Below, piece after piece: positions 20,640 to 33,176 of a DNA stretch of 64,000 bases. Each line of letters opens with the position of its first letter. Position 1 is the first letter of the stretch. The notes under the pieces are model-generated. The model did no database searches. It was given only the letters and a program-made list of their open reading frames with translations, and was not told the DNA's origin. The translations under genes and the position numbers were made by a program. The DNA comes from Galeruca laticollis (lineage: Eukaryota; Arthropoda; Insecta; Coleoptera; Chrysomelidae): the NCBI GenBank assembly GCA_963921935.1, contig OY998177.1, positions 112,770,067-112,834,066 on the forward strand, written 5' to 3'.

Positions 20640-20672
20640 GTCGTTCGATAAGACGTTGTGTCTGGACCAGGC
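20640..20672. repeat. Right end of the second Harbinger element
   Basis: The stretch ...cgttgtgtctggaccaggc followed by TTTATT ends the Harbinger DNA. Directly after it BEL RNase H sequence resumes. The end resembles that of the first Harbinger element (gtctgaccgcggc, then TTTAAT at about 1917). The tct-g-acc core and adjoining TTTA suggest related terminal repeats. Confidence 0.5.
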
Positions 20673-20954
20673 TTTATTCGAATTTAGCAATAAATTCTAT
20701 TGGTGTGACTCTACTATAGTATTAGCCTGGATCAAATCATCTCTCCATCTTCTAAAAACATTCGTTGCTAACAGAATTTAGCAGATTCTACCTATAACCA
20801 CTTGTAATGAATCGAAATACATCAAAACTACCGATACTTCTGCAGACTCACGACTCACTTACTAGAGGGATACCACTTCTCAACTTAAATAATTCAGACT
20901 ATGGTCTCATGGACTGAAGATCAATGGCCGAATGACACTTTCGATCACTCATAC
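20673..20954 (+). pseudogene. BEL/Pao pol, RNase H end and connection region
   Basis: The frame carries YWCDSTIVLAWIKSS and LLKTFVANRI, the standard end of BEL RNase H (family pattern WCDSxIVLAWI...KTFVANRV). A decayed part with VSWTEDQWPND, the linker before integrase, follows. It is cut at 20954 by the solo LTR and continues after 22021. Confidence 0.8.
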
Positions 20955-22021
20955 TGTTTTTGATTATAATTTAATTGAACTTCGTCAACTATAATATTTA
21001 TCTCAATTTGACAACGTTAATGTCGAAATTAAAAGTTTATTATATACAAATTCACAGTGGATTGTACAAATGGATAAATGTTTGAACTGCGATGGTTTTC
21101 AGGCTGGAAGGTAAACAAGAACTTAATGATTCGAAAAACATCATGAGATGATCAATAGTAGCGACTGTATAACTCTACTCTGGTGTTAACTGAATACTGA
21201 CTAAGAACGATTTGTTTAGCCTTGAGTACTCACTAGACTCAAATACTAATTAAGAAATGGTATGCTAGAACTTGACTACACTCTGGACTCGAATACTAAT
21301 TAAAAAACGTTTGACTTAATAGCGGTGAAAAGATGAGTTTGGACTCATGAGTCCGCACTTGCTCGAATAGCAACTGAGAAACTATATGTTTGACGTATCT
21401 TCTCTGAAACAATGTGTTTCAACTTGAAAATTTAATGATGACTGATTTCTTCACGTTATAAAACGTGTTAAATAGAAATCTTCAAAGGGGCCTGTTTACA
21501 CGTGGGTTGGAATAACAAAAAAGAAATAAACCTTTCCTATTGGTCAGTATTATTTATCCGGCCAGAACCATTGACAAGAATCAGCAATGGACTCATCCAA
21601 TAGATGTTTCAATTGCTATTGAACGACGTTCAAAAGGTGAGACCGTTCTATTACAACCTTTTACTCAAATGTTTATTACAGGCTTTCCGACACCGATTCA
21701 TTATTCCAAGACTCCGTATCTTTCACCATAGAAATGCAAATATAATATGACAATAAGGCTCACAACTTTACTATGAGATGTTTCGTTAGGTCTAAACAAT
21801 CCCATTTTACGACGCTATAGTTCTATTAAGACAATGAAATAATAGTGTTAAACGTGATATTTTTCTAAATTTTCAACAATGCTACAGAAATAAAATGAAA
21901 TTACGCTTTGAATGTACAACAATAGCGAACGGATACAAAGAGACTCTCATATGTACAAATACTTTACACATTTCTACAAATACCGTAATATATACATATC
22001 AAGAATTCCCAATTGTGAACA
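20955..22021. repeat. Solo LTR (1067 bp) inserted in BEL pol
   Basis: It begins TGTTTTTGATTATA and ends ...GTGAACA. It aligns end to end with 26510-27551, with many differences in the middle. The flanks CATAC (20950-20954) and CATTC (22022-22026) form a 5-bp target duplication with one mismatch. BEL coding stops on one side and resumes on the other. No internal retroelement region adjoins it. The parent family is not identified. Confidence 0.78.
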
Positions 22022-23414
22022 CATTCACTGACGTTTCTAAATTACAAAACATACCTCTTGTTCTGCTTTCTTTATATAAACATCAACCTAATAATCTTTT
22101 GAATCATACCTTTAAACACTCAAATCTGAATAAACTATACCGCATTTCGCGTATGTACTTAGATTTATTAATTAAAAAATCATTACTTTCTAAAACTTCA
22201 AACAAGCTTTCCGCTCAAGAAATTTCAGACCCTTCAAACAAACTGATAGTCCTGGTACAAGTAGGCACGTTTTCCGAATAATACATAGCCCTACGCGATG
22301 GCAACAAGATCCGTAACAAATCAAAACTTTTGACGTTAAACTTTTTTCTCGATCACATTTACAATGTCATACCAGTAGGAGGTCGTCTTCAATACTCTGA
22401 CAGTGATTTTCAGAAAAAAATCCAATCGTATTATCCCCAAACATCGACTTACACTTCTGATTGCCCAACAGGAACACATAAAGCTGCTACAATCAAGTTC
22501 ACCATTAACTCTCGCTTCACTACGTGATCATTTCTAGGCAATCAGGGGTAGAAATTTAATAAAATGTGTCTATCACAATTACAATATTTGTTTTCGTTTT
22601 AATGCAAAATCCACACAATACATTATGGGCAATCTACTGAAGGATCGAATAACATCTTCCTAACCTTGTCTTCTTAGAGGCCGTAAAGGGCGTAATTTTA
22701 ATACTTCCAAGGCGAATGTATCTTTGATCGAACCAAGGTACAACTTTCGTTAGCGCAAATAACGAACTTAAAACTTTTTCCGAACATAATTCAGCTGCCA
22801 TTTCGAATGACCTAATAGGTCAGGGTATATAGTGAAATTTTATACCGCCTTGCGCACCTCACTTTCGAGGACTCTGGTTGTCCAGTGTGAAGTCGGTTAA
22901 ACACCAACTAAAACATTTTATCGAAAATTCAACCTCAACATTCCAGCAGTTTGTCACAGTTATCTATCAAATGGGGGGTTATTTGAATTCCAAACCCTTA
23001 TGTACTCTATCTGACAATCCAAATGATACAAACTGTCACTCCAGCGCTCTTCTTAATAGGAGAACCACTTACTACGATCCCGCAGACAAACTTACTGTGA
23101 GTAGCAGAAAATTGACTATTCAAATTCCAGCATAGGCACAAACTGATACAGCACTTTTGGTTACATTGGAACAAAGAATACGTCACAGAACTCCAGACCC
23201 GCACCAAATGGAAACAGCACCATCCACAATTATTGAAGCCAGGTGCACTGGTCATTATCAAAGAAGATGTATTTCCACCAGTAAAATGGAGAACAGGCAC
23301 AGTGACGCAGATACATTCTGTGCATGATAGTATCATCCGCACTGTATCTGTCAAAACCGTTACAGGACAGGCCCTGTGACTAAGATTGCTGTCCTACCTA
23401 AGCAAGTCTTTTAA
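22022..23414 (+). pseudogene. BEL/Pao pol, integrase (degenerate)
   Basis: The linker RISRMYLDLLIKKS (about 22140) and VIPVGGRLQYSDSDFQKK (about 22366) introduce the zinc-binding part. The core is badly decayed: a remnant around SANNELKTFSEHNS (about 22750) and SVKSVKHQLKHFIE (about 22880) is recognisable, as is MGGYLNSKPLCTLSDNPND (about 22971). The tail is open again: WNKEYVTELQTRTKWKQ (about 23168), KPGALVIIKEDVFPPVKWRT, VSVKTVTGQ, ending in VTKIAVLPKQVF at 23414. A purine-rich caatgggggcgg (23431-23442) and TGTTTAACG at 23455 could mark the polypurine tract and 3' LTR start, but no matching left LTR is seen. Confidence 0.82.
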
Positions 23415-23849
23415 AGCCTACGGGGCTATCAATGGGGGCGGTATATTCAATACTGTTTAACGTCGCCGTCCTCCTGTGGCAAAACTGTCTGCAGTACCAA
23501 AGTAAGATAACAGAAACTACGATAATACTCCCACCCAACCACCCACGGCAATGACCAAGTGAAGCCTGGGGGTGATGTACCGAAGCCGACAGACCAGGAG
23601 TGTAGTTGTCATACAGAAATTCAAAGATATATTTAAAATAATCACACATTTTATTTATTACGTTTGTTATTATATTTACTAGTCAATGTAAATAAAATTA
23701 CTTGTTACATGAAATACTAATAATTTGAACTTTTACATACAACATCACCCCTTCTTCGAGTCGTCCGCGAGCACAGATTTTCCTTCGTGGCAATCTGAGA
23801 TCTTAACAGACACTAGAGGTTTTTATGTTGGCTGTAGTTGTCTCGTTAT

Positions 23850-24120
23850 ATCTCACTGATGAACCCTATTGACTTTCAGTTCACCACAACCAATACAACC
23901 GGTTCTATAGATTCAGTCATACTTTGGAGAAATATATTACTTTTTGAAATGAAACTGTTCCTACATAATTCCACAACATGTAAAGGAAAAATGATAAAAA
24001 TTAAAAAAAATTGATAATTGTTTCGATATCACTAAATATCATCGCCAGAACGACAGAAGTTACGATACAGCGACCGGAGTGTATAAGTGCTGAAGTTAGT
24101 TTTTATATTTAAAACCGTTA
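23850..24120 (-). repeat. R172 fragment with an embedded scrap of PLE 3' end
   Basis: 23855-23960 matches the R172 unit in reverse orientation (GATGAACCCTATTGACTTTC). 23970-24065 is a decayed piece of the PLE terminal sequence (attccacaa..., aattgtttcgata...cgacagaagtta). 24066-24120 returns to R172, including its outer edge (gaagttagtttttatatttaaaacc). So a PLE end was again inserted in an R172 copy. Confidence 0.65.
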
Positions 24121-26504
24121 GTATTGTGATGGCGTGAATACAATAGAGAAACATCACACAAACTCATTTTTGTCTATATTTTTTTCAAATTGTACCATTT
24201 TATGGATCCAAAAAGGAGATGAATTATTTTTTCGAGAAAATATCAGTAGCTGTCAAACGTTTGTTAGTCGTTTCCACTAAAACGTAAAAAACGGAACAAT
24301 GTTTTAATCATTTCTTGAAACGTGCGAACTTCAGAAACTAGTGTTTTTCGCAGACTATCTCTAACGAAAAACTTCCGTAATAATGTAATTTACAAAATCT
24401 AGTCACAGGGCGTACAGTTTCAGTTTAAATGTAAACCAACGGGAATGTCTATCAACTAGTATCAGCATAAGAAAACCACTGTGGTGGTAAATAACTTGAG
24501 TTCATTAATCAATGATAGCAAGAATGCTGCAACAATAGAAACCAATATATGGCATGACCTCCAAATTATTACTAAGAATGTATTCAAAATTAAGGCTGAT
24601 ACACACAGGAAATTAGCTGCCTATATTGAATGAAGACTACGAACTTCACAACCATCATTAAAGTAAGAGGATATTTATATGTTCATTACACAATGCCAAT
24701 TGAAGATATGAAGAGCCCAAGATAGTTCAGAGGAATCTTAAGTATTGTTCAAACAATATATGCAACAAAATTACCTGATAAGAAACATTTTATAGACAAG
24801 TTTTGTGAATGATGCCTCAATTACTACGCCTAGCTCTACGGAACTTGAACATTCCATAAAACGGATGTTATTACACTGAGCATCAGCATGAGGCTACTCA
24901 TGGAGGTACTGCAACAACTCTAAAGAGTGCTGAATATTAAGAAGAAAAATCTTGATGACATAACATAGTAAAATATGTATCGAATTACCTTCAATACTAA
25001 GAAAAAAACTTATCCACATCATTCGAAGAACAAAATACAAAATGCATGCAACGAACAAAAAAACACGAGAAATCATAACTAAACATAACAACAAGGTAAA
25101 AGAGATCTGGTTGGAAGTATTTACCCCTCTTCTGTCGAAATCCTAACCACAATGAAATAAATTGGAGATTTACGTGAAATTTGGAAGTTTTTATTGACTC
25201 GGGTAAATTAAATAGAATTATAGAGAGTGGCTATTGGATTCAAATTATTCTCTCTTCTTTTCGTTCCTCATTAACCGCTGCTTCTGTTTTGTGTTTATAC
25301 TTATTTAAACTTCTTTGGCGAACGGGTTATGGCGCAATAGGAAACTAGAATAATATATGAAAAAGCTTCTCATGAATAATTATGAATGTTTATTACCTAT
25401 ATGTTAATTCTGTTCCCTCTTTTCAATTATCATTAGTAGTCATTTATCACGAATTAAAAAAGTAGATGCAACATCTCAGTATCATAATACATTCCTGAAA
25501 TTGTAATAAAGAACCGTCCAGACGTGAAATATTTGTTATACTATTATTATATAAGGGACCGTTTAAATCTGCATTTAAAGTATCTTTGTGTTACATTAGA
25601 AGTGGTAGGTGTATGAAATATTCACTTCCAGGTACCACTCCTCGAGTTTTGCTAAAAAGATCGAGAAACAACTACATAAGTCTTTGAATACAACTACGAC
25701 GACGAATTACAAAGGTTTATATGACTCTTCCGTTTAAATTTATTTGCATCCTTAACCACGGGTGACGGGACAATGAAGTGCGTGTCATTGAAACAAACAC
25801 TACTTACCAGGGAAGTGCACAATCTACGGCAGTTTGAGAATTGTTACTCTGAAAATAAGATACTCGGAAAGAATCCGTCAGAGAGTTTGATTCCACTTAC
25901 CATTCTAATATTTCATCTCTATATAATTCCCCGACGTCACTGCTTGAGTAGTATAATTTCTCTGGAATTACGCATTTTCTCATTGAATTTCACAGGAAGA
26001 ATAATATTTGATGTAAGCATTATGGTTAGCTTGTGCCATCGTATACATAATATATTCACCACAATTATCCTTCCAAAAGTATCCTCTTGTGATTTGTCTT
26101 CTTGAAATCGAATCTCGTTAGGTATACACTTCTGTTCAAAAATTATTATTATCTATTTAATTCCTTCTGAAATTTCTTCCACTTCTCTTTTCACTATAAT
26201 TGCGCTTTTTTGTCTAGTTAATTAGGTCCATGATTCGGCTCCAAATGTTGAAAGTAATGTGTGCATTGCTTTGGATACTTCCATATTGGTTGCTTTAGAT
26301 ACTACTTCACAAAGTTGGTGTGTGACATCTAATATAGGTCCTGTGCTCTCTTCATAGTTAAGCAGTTTGATATGTTTTGAGGAGAGATCTTCCTTCCGGT
26401 GGCCTGAAAGCTCGACTGCAAACCATCACAAAGATGAAGGAGAGTGGTCTTCTTACTCTTATAGGATATTGCCTTTCTAAATACGGGTGAATGAATATAA
26501 TGTA
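24121..26504. other. AT-rich stretch without recognisable gene
   Basis: Only short frames are present. A run around 24485-24640 is open for about 50 codons (NDSKNAATIETNIWHDLQII) and could be an eroded retroelement piece, but I recognise no family. The 110-codon frame at 25773-26105 shows no motif. Confidence 0.4.
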
Positions 26505-26509
26505 CCTTA

Positions 26510-27551
26510 TGTTTTTGATTATATTTCTAGTTGAACTTTGTCAACTGGCATGGACATTCAACTAGGTAAATAATCTTAATTTGACAAAATTAATGTCGAA
26601 ATTAACAATTAATTATATACAAATTTACAAAATGGTACAAAGTTGTGAATACTGAACTTCGGTGGTTTCATATCGGAAGATGCATATTAAAACTAACTTT
26701 GTTATTGAGCGTTGAGCTCGATTCGATGAGTGTGTAAAACTCGCGTCGATGAATGTAAAATTTTGTTATCGAGAGTATTGAACTCGCTTTGATGAGTGTA
26801 AAAAACTAACTTTGTTGTTGAGCGTTGAGCTCGATTTGATGAGTGTAAAACTCGCGTCGATAAGTGTAGAACTGATGAGTGAGAAACTGATTTCTTCACG
26901 TTGTGAGACGTGTTAAATAGAAATCTGCGAGGGGCGTGTTTACACGTGGATTGGGTTGACCAAACGAAAATAAATATTTCCTATTGGACAGTATCATTCG
27001 ACTTGTCGGGTTCCTGGACAAGAATGAATTATGGGTGCCGCCAATAGATAGTTAAATTTCGATTGAATACTCCAATAGCAATTGTAACCTTTTTACTAAG
27101 AAAGGTTATTCAAAAATGTCTTTCATATCTTCCGACCGTCGACCATAAAATTCATGCAGAAGTGACAGTAAATTTAGGGTTTTTACAATACAATATATGA
27201 TAGGGTGAAACGTGACCTTCTCCTAACTTCTCAACTATAGGACAATGCGACAAGATGTCGACTTTCAAAAATGTGCTATTTCAATGATCAAACAAAACTA
27301 TTTACAATTATTGTTGCAAAACGTGATATTTTAAAGGTATTTAACAAAAATTGAAAATAAAATAAAACTATCCTTTGAATTTACAACAATATAAAAGATC
27401 TTATCCATTCTGAAACATATTTTTACAACGCTATCAACTAAAATGAATTTACGCCTTAAATATATACAATGAAGAAAGGAAGCATACAAATATCTCACAT
27501 ATTTTGAAAGTATCGTAAGCAATAAAATTCAAGATTTTACAATCTTGAACA
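26510..27551. repeat. Solo LTR (1042 bp) with perfect 5-bp target duplication
   Basis: It starts TGTTTTTGATTATA and ends CTTGAACA. The flanks CCTTA at 26505-26509 and CCTTA at 27552-27556 are identical. A 26690-26900 subregion contains internal direct repeats (gagcgttgagctcgatt and gatgagtgtaaaa... twice or more). It is the same family as 20955-22021. The TG...CA ends, 5-bp duplication and absence of an internal region are the signature of recombination between two LTRs. Confidence 0.82.
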
Positions 27552-27556
27552 CCTTA

Positions 27557-29898
27557 TATCCATATATAAGACTCTCAAGATTCTGCGATATGTTTTTCCT
27601 GAAAAACTAATGAAAAACAGTGTTTCCAATACGATGTTCTATGGATAGGAAACTAAGATGTTCGTGTGAGTTTCCAATCACAATGGAAGTATGCGTGACT
27701 ATTAGGTATATGTATAATACTTCTTATTTAAGGGATACATTATCCTGTAATACTGTAAAACTAAAACTCACGAGATGGGTTCATTTTCATACATTTCTAT
27801 TTCTTGGTTTACTTGCTACTCAATTATCAATCCCAAATACCTGTATTGTAATCACTACCACTTTCGTTATTCCTGTGTTCCGACTTGAACTCATTATCTC
27901 AAATTCTTAATTCCAGGCTTGCAAGTTTGATTGTGAATCTTTCTCATTGCACAATATTGTCAGCAAATGCATGCATGCATATCCACATTCTTTTATTAGC
28001 TCAAAACAAGAATTACGACTTTCATATTATATTTCCTCATTATTTTCTCCATAAAAACAATGAACGAGAGAGGACCCAATGCACATTCCTACAACATTTC
28101 TATAGTTTTTAGTATTCGTTATTTCATGTTCTTATCCTATATATTATCTGTCTATTTCAAATAGCTGTACTTTCAACTCCCCTTGTTTTCAATATTCCCT
28201 GACTTGTCTTAGTTGGAACATTATCGAAAGCATTTCCCATATCAATTAATGATAAGAATGCTTTTCCACCTAGTCATTTGTTCAATTATTATCTATTTCA
28301 TGGCAAATACAGACTCTTGTATGATGTTGCCCTTTGGATTCTTTAGTATGTTTTCTATTTATACTTGCAACCTCCCTTGATATTCTGCTACATAACATTA
28401 GTAGTGTAGTCTACAATGTTATGCCTCGAGAGTATCAAAATAAGCATAAGTATCCCAATTTAACAATCCTCCGGTATTTTTTTCCTGAAGTTTATTATCA
28501 AAAGTTTTCAGTTTGTAATAACTTCCTCTTTATCCAGTTTATTTAACTATTTTGGTAGTCACTTTATCGTGCCAGAGAGTTTCTCCATTTTCAATTTGTT
28601 GCATTGTTTCCCTGAACAAAAATTTCTTATGCTTCCTTTTTCGCTGCTATTCCCTTATTTTACCCAATGTATCTTACTTTAGTCTTTATCATCTTCTGCA
28701 TTTAGTGGTGCTTTGGAAAAACGTATCATCTTACCATAAATTCTACCTGGATTGTTTGAGAGATTATAGTATTGTAACAATGTGTACCTGCCTGTAGTTT
28801 CTAATAGCTATGAAAGGAAATATAAACCATTTATTTCCCATTTTAATTGTGATTTAGTGATATTTCATTGATATTATAGACTATTTTTGAGTAGCTCAGT
28901 GTGTTTTGTTTACATTCGAAAACAGGTGGTTCTCCGTACGTCAAGTAAAATGACAAGAACATAGAGAAAGTTTTGTCTATGTACAAGAAGTTTGTTCATT
29001 GATTAATAGTTTAGATACGTTCGTTGTTTCAGTGCTACTGGTATTAGTTAAGCGATCAGTTGGGGATTGTTTGTTGATGGGAGGGTTGAATATTCCACTT
29101 TGATTAATAGGTCACTAGAAAGTCTCGTTATAACGTACTGTTCAGTTATAACCTGATGTAAATATTTCACGTTTAAAAATTTGAATGTCAAATCTCGCAT
29201 GGGCGACAGTTTAGTTGACTTTGTATTAATATAAATTTTACGTAATTTCGAAGATGATTCGAATTAAGATTGCTGTATTAGACGATGTCCGATATTAGAT
29301 TTGGGGTAGGGAATGCATTTAATTATCTGTTCATTTTTGGAACCAGACATTGACATTGATGGTTGACGTGCTTCCGGCTAGAACAGATGGTTTGTGACAC
29401 GTACTGGTAGTGGTTTGCTAGAAAAAGTCACGTGCGTGGAGGGCTAATAAAATTTAAAGTTTTGGGAAATTACTTTCCACCCCCTGTATGGGGGATTTTT
29501 GTCAAAGTGTCTCCTAGGTGATGTTTGGTTGAAGTTTGATTGTGTTGGTTTTGTTAAGAACCAAAGAATTTACCGTTGATACACGGGATATTTACGCAAA
29601 TACATCGAGATCGGCCATTTTGACTATCAGAAAACCAAAGCTACCGAATCTTTAGCTTCAGGTATACTGGACTAGTACTCACTGAAGATCGTCGTGGTTT
29701 AAAGTGGTAGAGGCCATACTGATATGAAGAAGATAAACTAGGGTGATGGAGACCCTTAGTTTTTTTATGGATTTTTTGGACTGCTTGTTCCGAAGCTCCG
29801 TATCTGATGGGGATGGACAGTAGTCGCCGCTGATAGGATCAAGTGGATGGAAACTTCTCACCATGGAACGGTTCGAAAATTACAGTTTTTTTGGTAAA
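27557..29898. other. AT-rich stretch without recognisable gene
   Basis: Both strands were read and no protein family or RNA gene was recognised. Frames of 60-96 codons (for example at 27620 and 28552) are hydrophobic and low in complexity, typical of chance frames in AT-rich DNA. Confidence 0.4.
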
Positions 29899-29899
29899 T

Positions 29900-30330
29900 T
29901 GTTCAAGTAACGTTTTGTTTATTTTTTTTATGGACAAGTAATGACATTTTTTTTCTCTTATATCAATTTTTCTATATAAATGGTTCAAATAAATAATCTA
30001 TGATATTCAGTACAGGGGATCAGGGGGTTAATTTTTTGTATATATAATGTTCAAGAAATTTTTGACATCGTTGGGGTTAATGCGGTTATTTTTTTGTACA
30101 TACATTAGTCAAGACATTTCTAACATTTGGGACAGGAGATTATTGGCTTTCACATTTTTTTGTACATAAAGAAATTTCTGACATTTAGGATAGGGGATAA
30201 TTGGTTTTCACATGTTTTCTATATTGATTCAGAAGTTTCTGATATTTGAGATAGGTGATAATTGCCTTTTACATGTTTGTATATTGCTTAAGAAATTCCT
30301 GACATTTAGGATAGGGGGTTCAGGTGAATC
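29900..30330. repeat. Minisatellite, unit about 60 bp, six to seven diverged copies
   Basis: Successive units begin near 30051 (gttcaagaaatttttgacat), 30110 (tcaagacatttctaacattt), 30169 (aagaaatttctgacattta), 30230 and 30290. Each carries gacatttrggatagggg and a ttttttgtacat-type stretch. Earlier, weaker units reach back to about 29900. Confidence 0.7.
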
Positions 30331-30514
30331 CTAAAGTTTCTGGCATAACGGTAAGTTGGTACCACGTATGGAGCTCGATACGAATTACCATATTATTGGA
30401 ATTTCAATATGTATTTATTTACAACTAGCAGCTAAGGTTAAATAACTGACGTTGGTGCTACTTTTGTGAGTAACAATCATTTTATTTTATTGTATATCCT
30501 TTCAGTTGGATAGT

Positions 30515-30720
30515 GGCTAACTGATAGATTTCCTGGCAGATACATAAGTCGAAGAAGAGTAATAGAATGACCTCCACGATCGCCCGATTTATCGCCTCTA
30601 GATTCCTTCCAACGGGGGCATCTGGAATCTATTGTTCATAAAACAGAGCTGCTTCGGGTAGACGTTTTTCGAAATGTTAGAGAGCAGACATTATTATTGT
30701 TTAAAAAATAATGGACAGTA
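30515..30720 (+). pseudogene. Scrap of a mariner/IS630-type transposase C-terminus
   Basis: The translation RFPGRYISRRRVIE, a stop, then PPRSPDLSPLDSFQRGHLES ends in IVHKTELLRVDVFRNVRE. This matches the conserved C-terminal block of mariner-type transposases (WPPRSPDLxPLDFFLWGxLK). The Trp before PPRS is a stop here. Only this block remains. Confidence 0.7.
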
Positions 30721-31030
30721 CTTCGAAAATTTAAGGTATTAATTTTTTATGTTTCATTGCAAAACATTTGATATATAAATATTTTCACGGTTTTACTCGA
30801 TTTCTCTAAGAATAAAAAGAAAGATCAGTTCTTTGCTATTTTTCAAAAAGTAGATAAACGACTTTTAATATAATACCCATTTCCATTTAAGATTTTAGGG
30901 CTTTTGTCCGCCACTGCTAGATGTTTAAGGTATTTTGATTAAAAATCAGGTCCCAAACTGCCCCCCTTAAAAATAAGTGTGACGTGGCTTTGCGTATTTC
31001 CAAATTTTCAATAGGGGCCGTATGAATGAA

Positions 31031-32956
31031 TTACATGTTGGATCCGACTATCACGGGAACATCGATTTCTAATCCTTGCTCATCTTTATTTTTTTCGGTG
31101 TAAAGTGCTATATTTGCTTTCAGTGTTGTAGGTTGTTCTACTTTTTTTTCGGGCTGAGATAAGAAACTTATGTTCGAATGGGTCCTTCTCTGAACCCAAA
31201 CAGTGCTGGACTCCCTCCCAAGGGGATGCCTACCAACCAAACCCACCTCTTTTTCTCCGTTACTCCCGCCTCGTAATCACTACCCTAGCATACTTCAAGG
31301 CGGACGACGTTTCCTCACACAGTCTCCAATCACGCAGTAATTTTCTCCCTTCTATCACTCCTACCTCTCGTGCCATATCAAGCCGTTTCCTACCCCTAAT
31401 CATGCTCTCCACCACACTACTTACCTCCATTCATTCCTCCTTCCTCCTCAACATTATCTCCATCATGTTTTTACAATGTACCTCCTCCCCTAGTTTATTT
31501 GCGAACATTCTCAAGACATCCTCATTCTTCCAACATCTGAACACATGCCACACATTATCCTCCACCTCACACCTCTCGCACAGGCCCGACTCCCTTCTCC
31601 CAATCTTGTGGAGGTACCTCACTCTCGACCCTTGTCCAGTAAGTACCTGTGTCATGTAGTAGTTCACTTCCCCGAAGTTCCGGTCCATCCAATCTCTCCT
31701 ACGTCCAATAGCTCCTTTTAGAGCGGCCTCATACTCCTCCCACCTTCTCTCCATTTCCTCCTTCATCCATTCCTGTAATTCCTCGCTCGTCGCACCTCTC
31801 CAGTGTTTATTCCTTACTGGCCCTAGCCATCACGTCCAGTGGGTAGGACCTTGACAGTTCTACTGCTACCAGTCCCCCCACTGTCCTGTAGCCCTGTACC
31901 ACCTCAAGGAGTATCCCCCTCTGCACTCGAAGGAGTGGCCTAACCCTCGCATTTACCCCCGCTCTTTCCTCTCACACTTCCGCACCATACAGCACCACTT
32001 TGCTCTATTCTCCTACACATTACCCTTCTCTTCCACTCTCCCGGCCGCTTCACGTTACAGAGCAATCTTCCCAGCCATGCTGCCCTTGTATTCTGTGATA
32101 TCTTAGCCATATGTGTTTTAAACGATAGTAGGCTATCCAATCACACCTCTAGATATTTCATCAACTTCTCCATACGAATTCTCATACCCTTCATCATCAC
32201 TCCCACTTTCCTGGTCTTGCTCCTTCCCTCCACTAGCAGCCCCACCGTCTTTTCTTCAGTCACTTCCAGTCCGCACTGCTCAATCTTCCCACACATCCTC
32301 TCCGCCTTTCTCTCTATCTCCGCCTTCCCCTTTGCCGTACATACCAAACATACGTCATTCGCATACACCGTAATGTCACACTCCTCCTCACATACTATCC
32401 CACAAACCTCATCGAAGACACACTTTAAGAGCGTAGGTCCCAGAACCGAGCCCTGAGATAATCCAGCCTCCATCTCAATCCTCCTTCCTCTCGAGTCTAC
32501 TATCACTCGCCCCGTCAAATAATCCTTTACTAGACTGGCCAACCCATCCCCCTCACCAACCTTCAGCAACGCGCTCCACACCGCACGTTTTTTGACGCTG
32601 TTTAACGCGTTCCCGACATCGAAGAACACGAGTAAGGCCATTTTTTTGTTCCTCTAGCTGCCCTTCCTAGCCCTTTCCAACAAACCCATCACCCTGCCCA
32701 GCGCAGAGATACATGATTTTCCCTTCATAATCCCGTGCTGGTTTTCCCTGAAACCCCCATTCCTTCCAACATCCTTCTCAATCCTATCCTTTATTATCGC
32801 CTCCATCACTTTACCCATACCGCACAAAAGGCTGATGGGTCTATAGTCCCCTGCCCGCTTCCCCTCTTTACCCGCCTTTCTCACCAGTATCACCGTGGAC
32901 ACCTTCCATCTTTTCGGGAATTCCTCCTATCTTTGGATGTTCTACTCAGTAACTAA
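31031..32956 (-). pseudogene. R1-type non-LTR retrotransposon, 5'-truncated, RT to 3' end
   Basis: Minus strand, clearly GC-richer than its surroundings. From 32956: VRKAGKEGKRAGDYRPISLL, HGIMKGKSCISALGRVM, a stop near 32654, LLVFFDVGNALNSVKKRA (catalytic D), AGLSQGSVLGPTLLK, and YANDVCLV where YADD is expected. KYLEV is followed by a stop at about 32138 and DSLLSFKTHMAKI. After a frameshift near 31940 come the thumb and tail, YYMTQVLTGQGSRVRYLH and the C2HC knuckle CERCEVEDNVWHVFRC (about 31560). The coding ends near 31264. Endonuclease and ORF1 are absent. The 3' untranslated region may reach about 31031. R1-type elements are mainly known from arthropods. Confidence 0.82.
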
Positions 32957-33094
32957 CAAATTGTTTTGATCTCTTAGAAGAGTTTTGTTTACTGTTCATC
33001 ATTTGATTTCAGCGTTATTTGGGTTTGCTGTTATACAATCTAAGAGAACCATTTGTATTGCCCCTGTAATTTGAAATGTCTAAAATTATGAATT

Positions 33095-33097
<3 letters not shown>

Positions 33098-33172
<75 letters not shown>
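33098..33172. repeat. (TA)n microsatellite
   Basis: About 37 uninterrupted TA units. The apparent protein on the other strand (repeated Tyr-Ile) is only this repeat. Confidence 0.95.

Positions 33173-33176
<4 letters not shown>

Noticed and set aside
26690..26900. CRISPR-like array of gatgagtgtaaaa repeats
   Set aside because: Units are irregular, lie inside an LTR, and the sequence is clearly eukaryotic.
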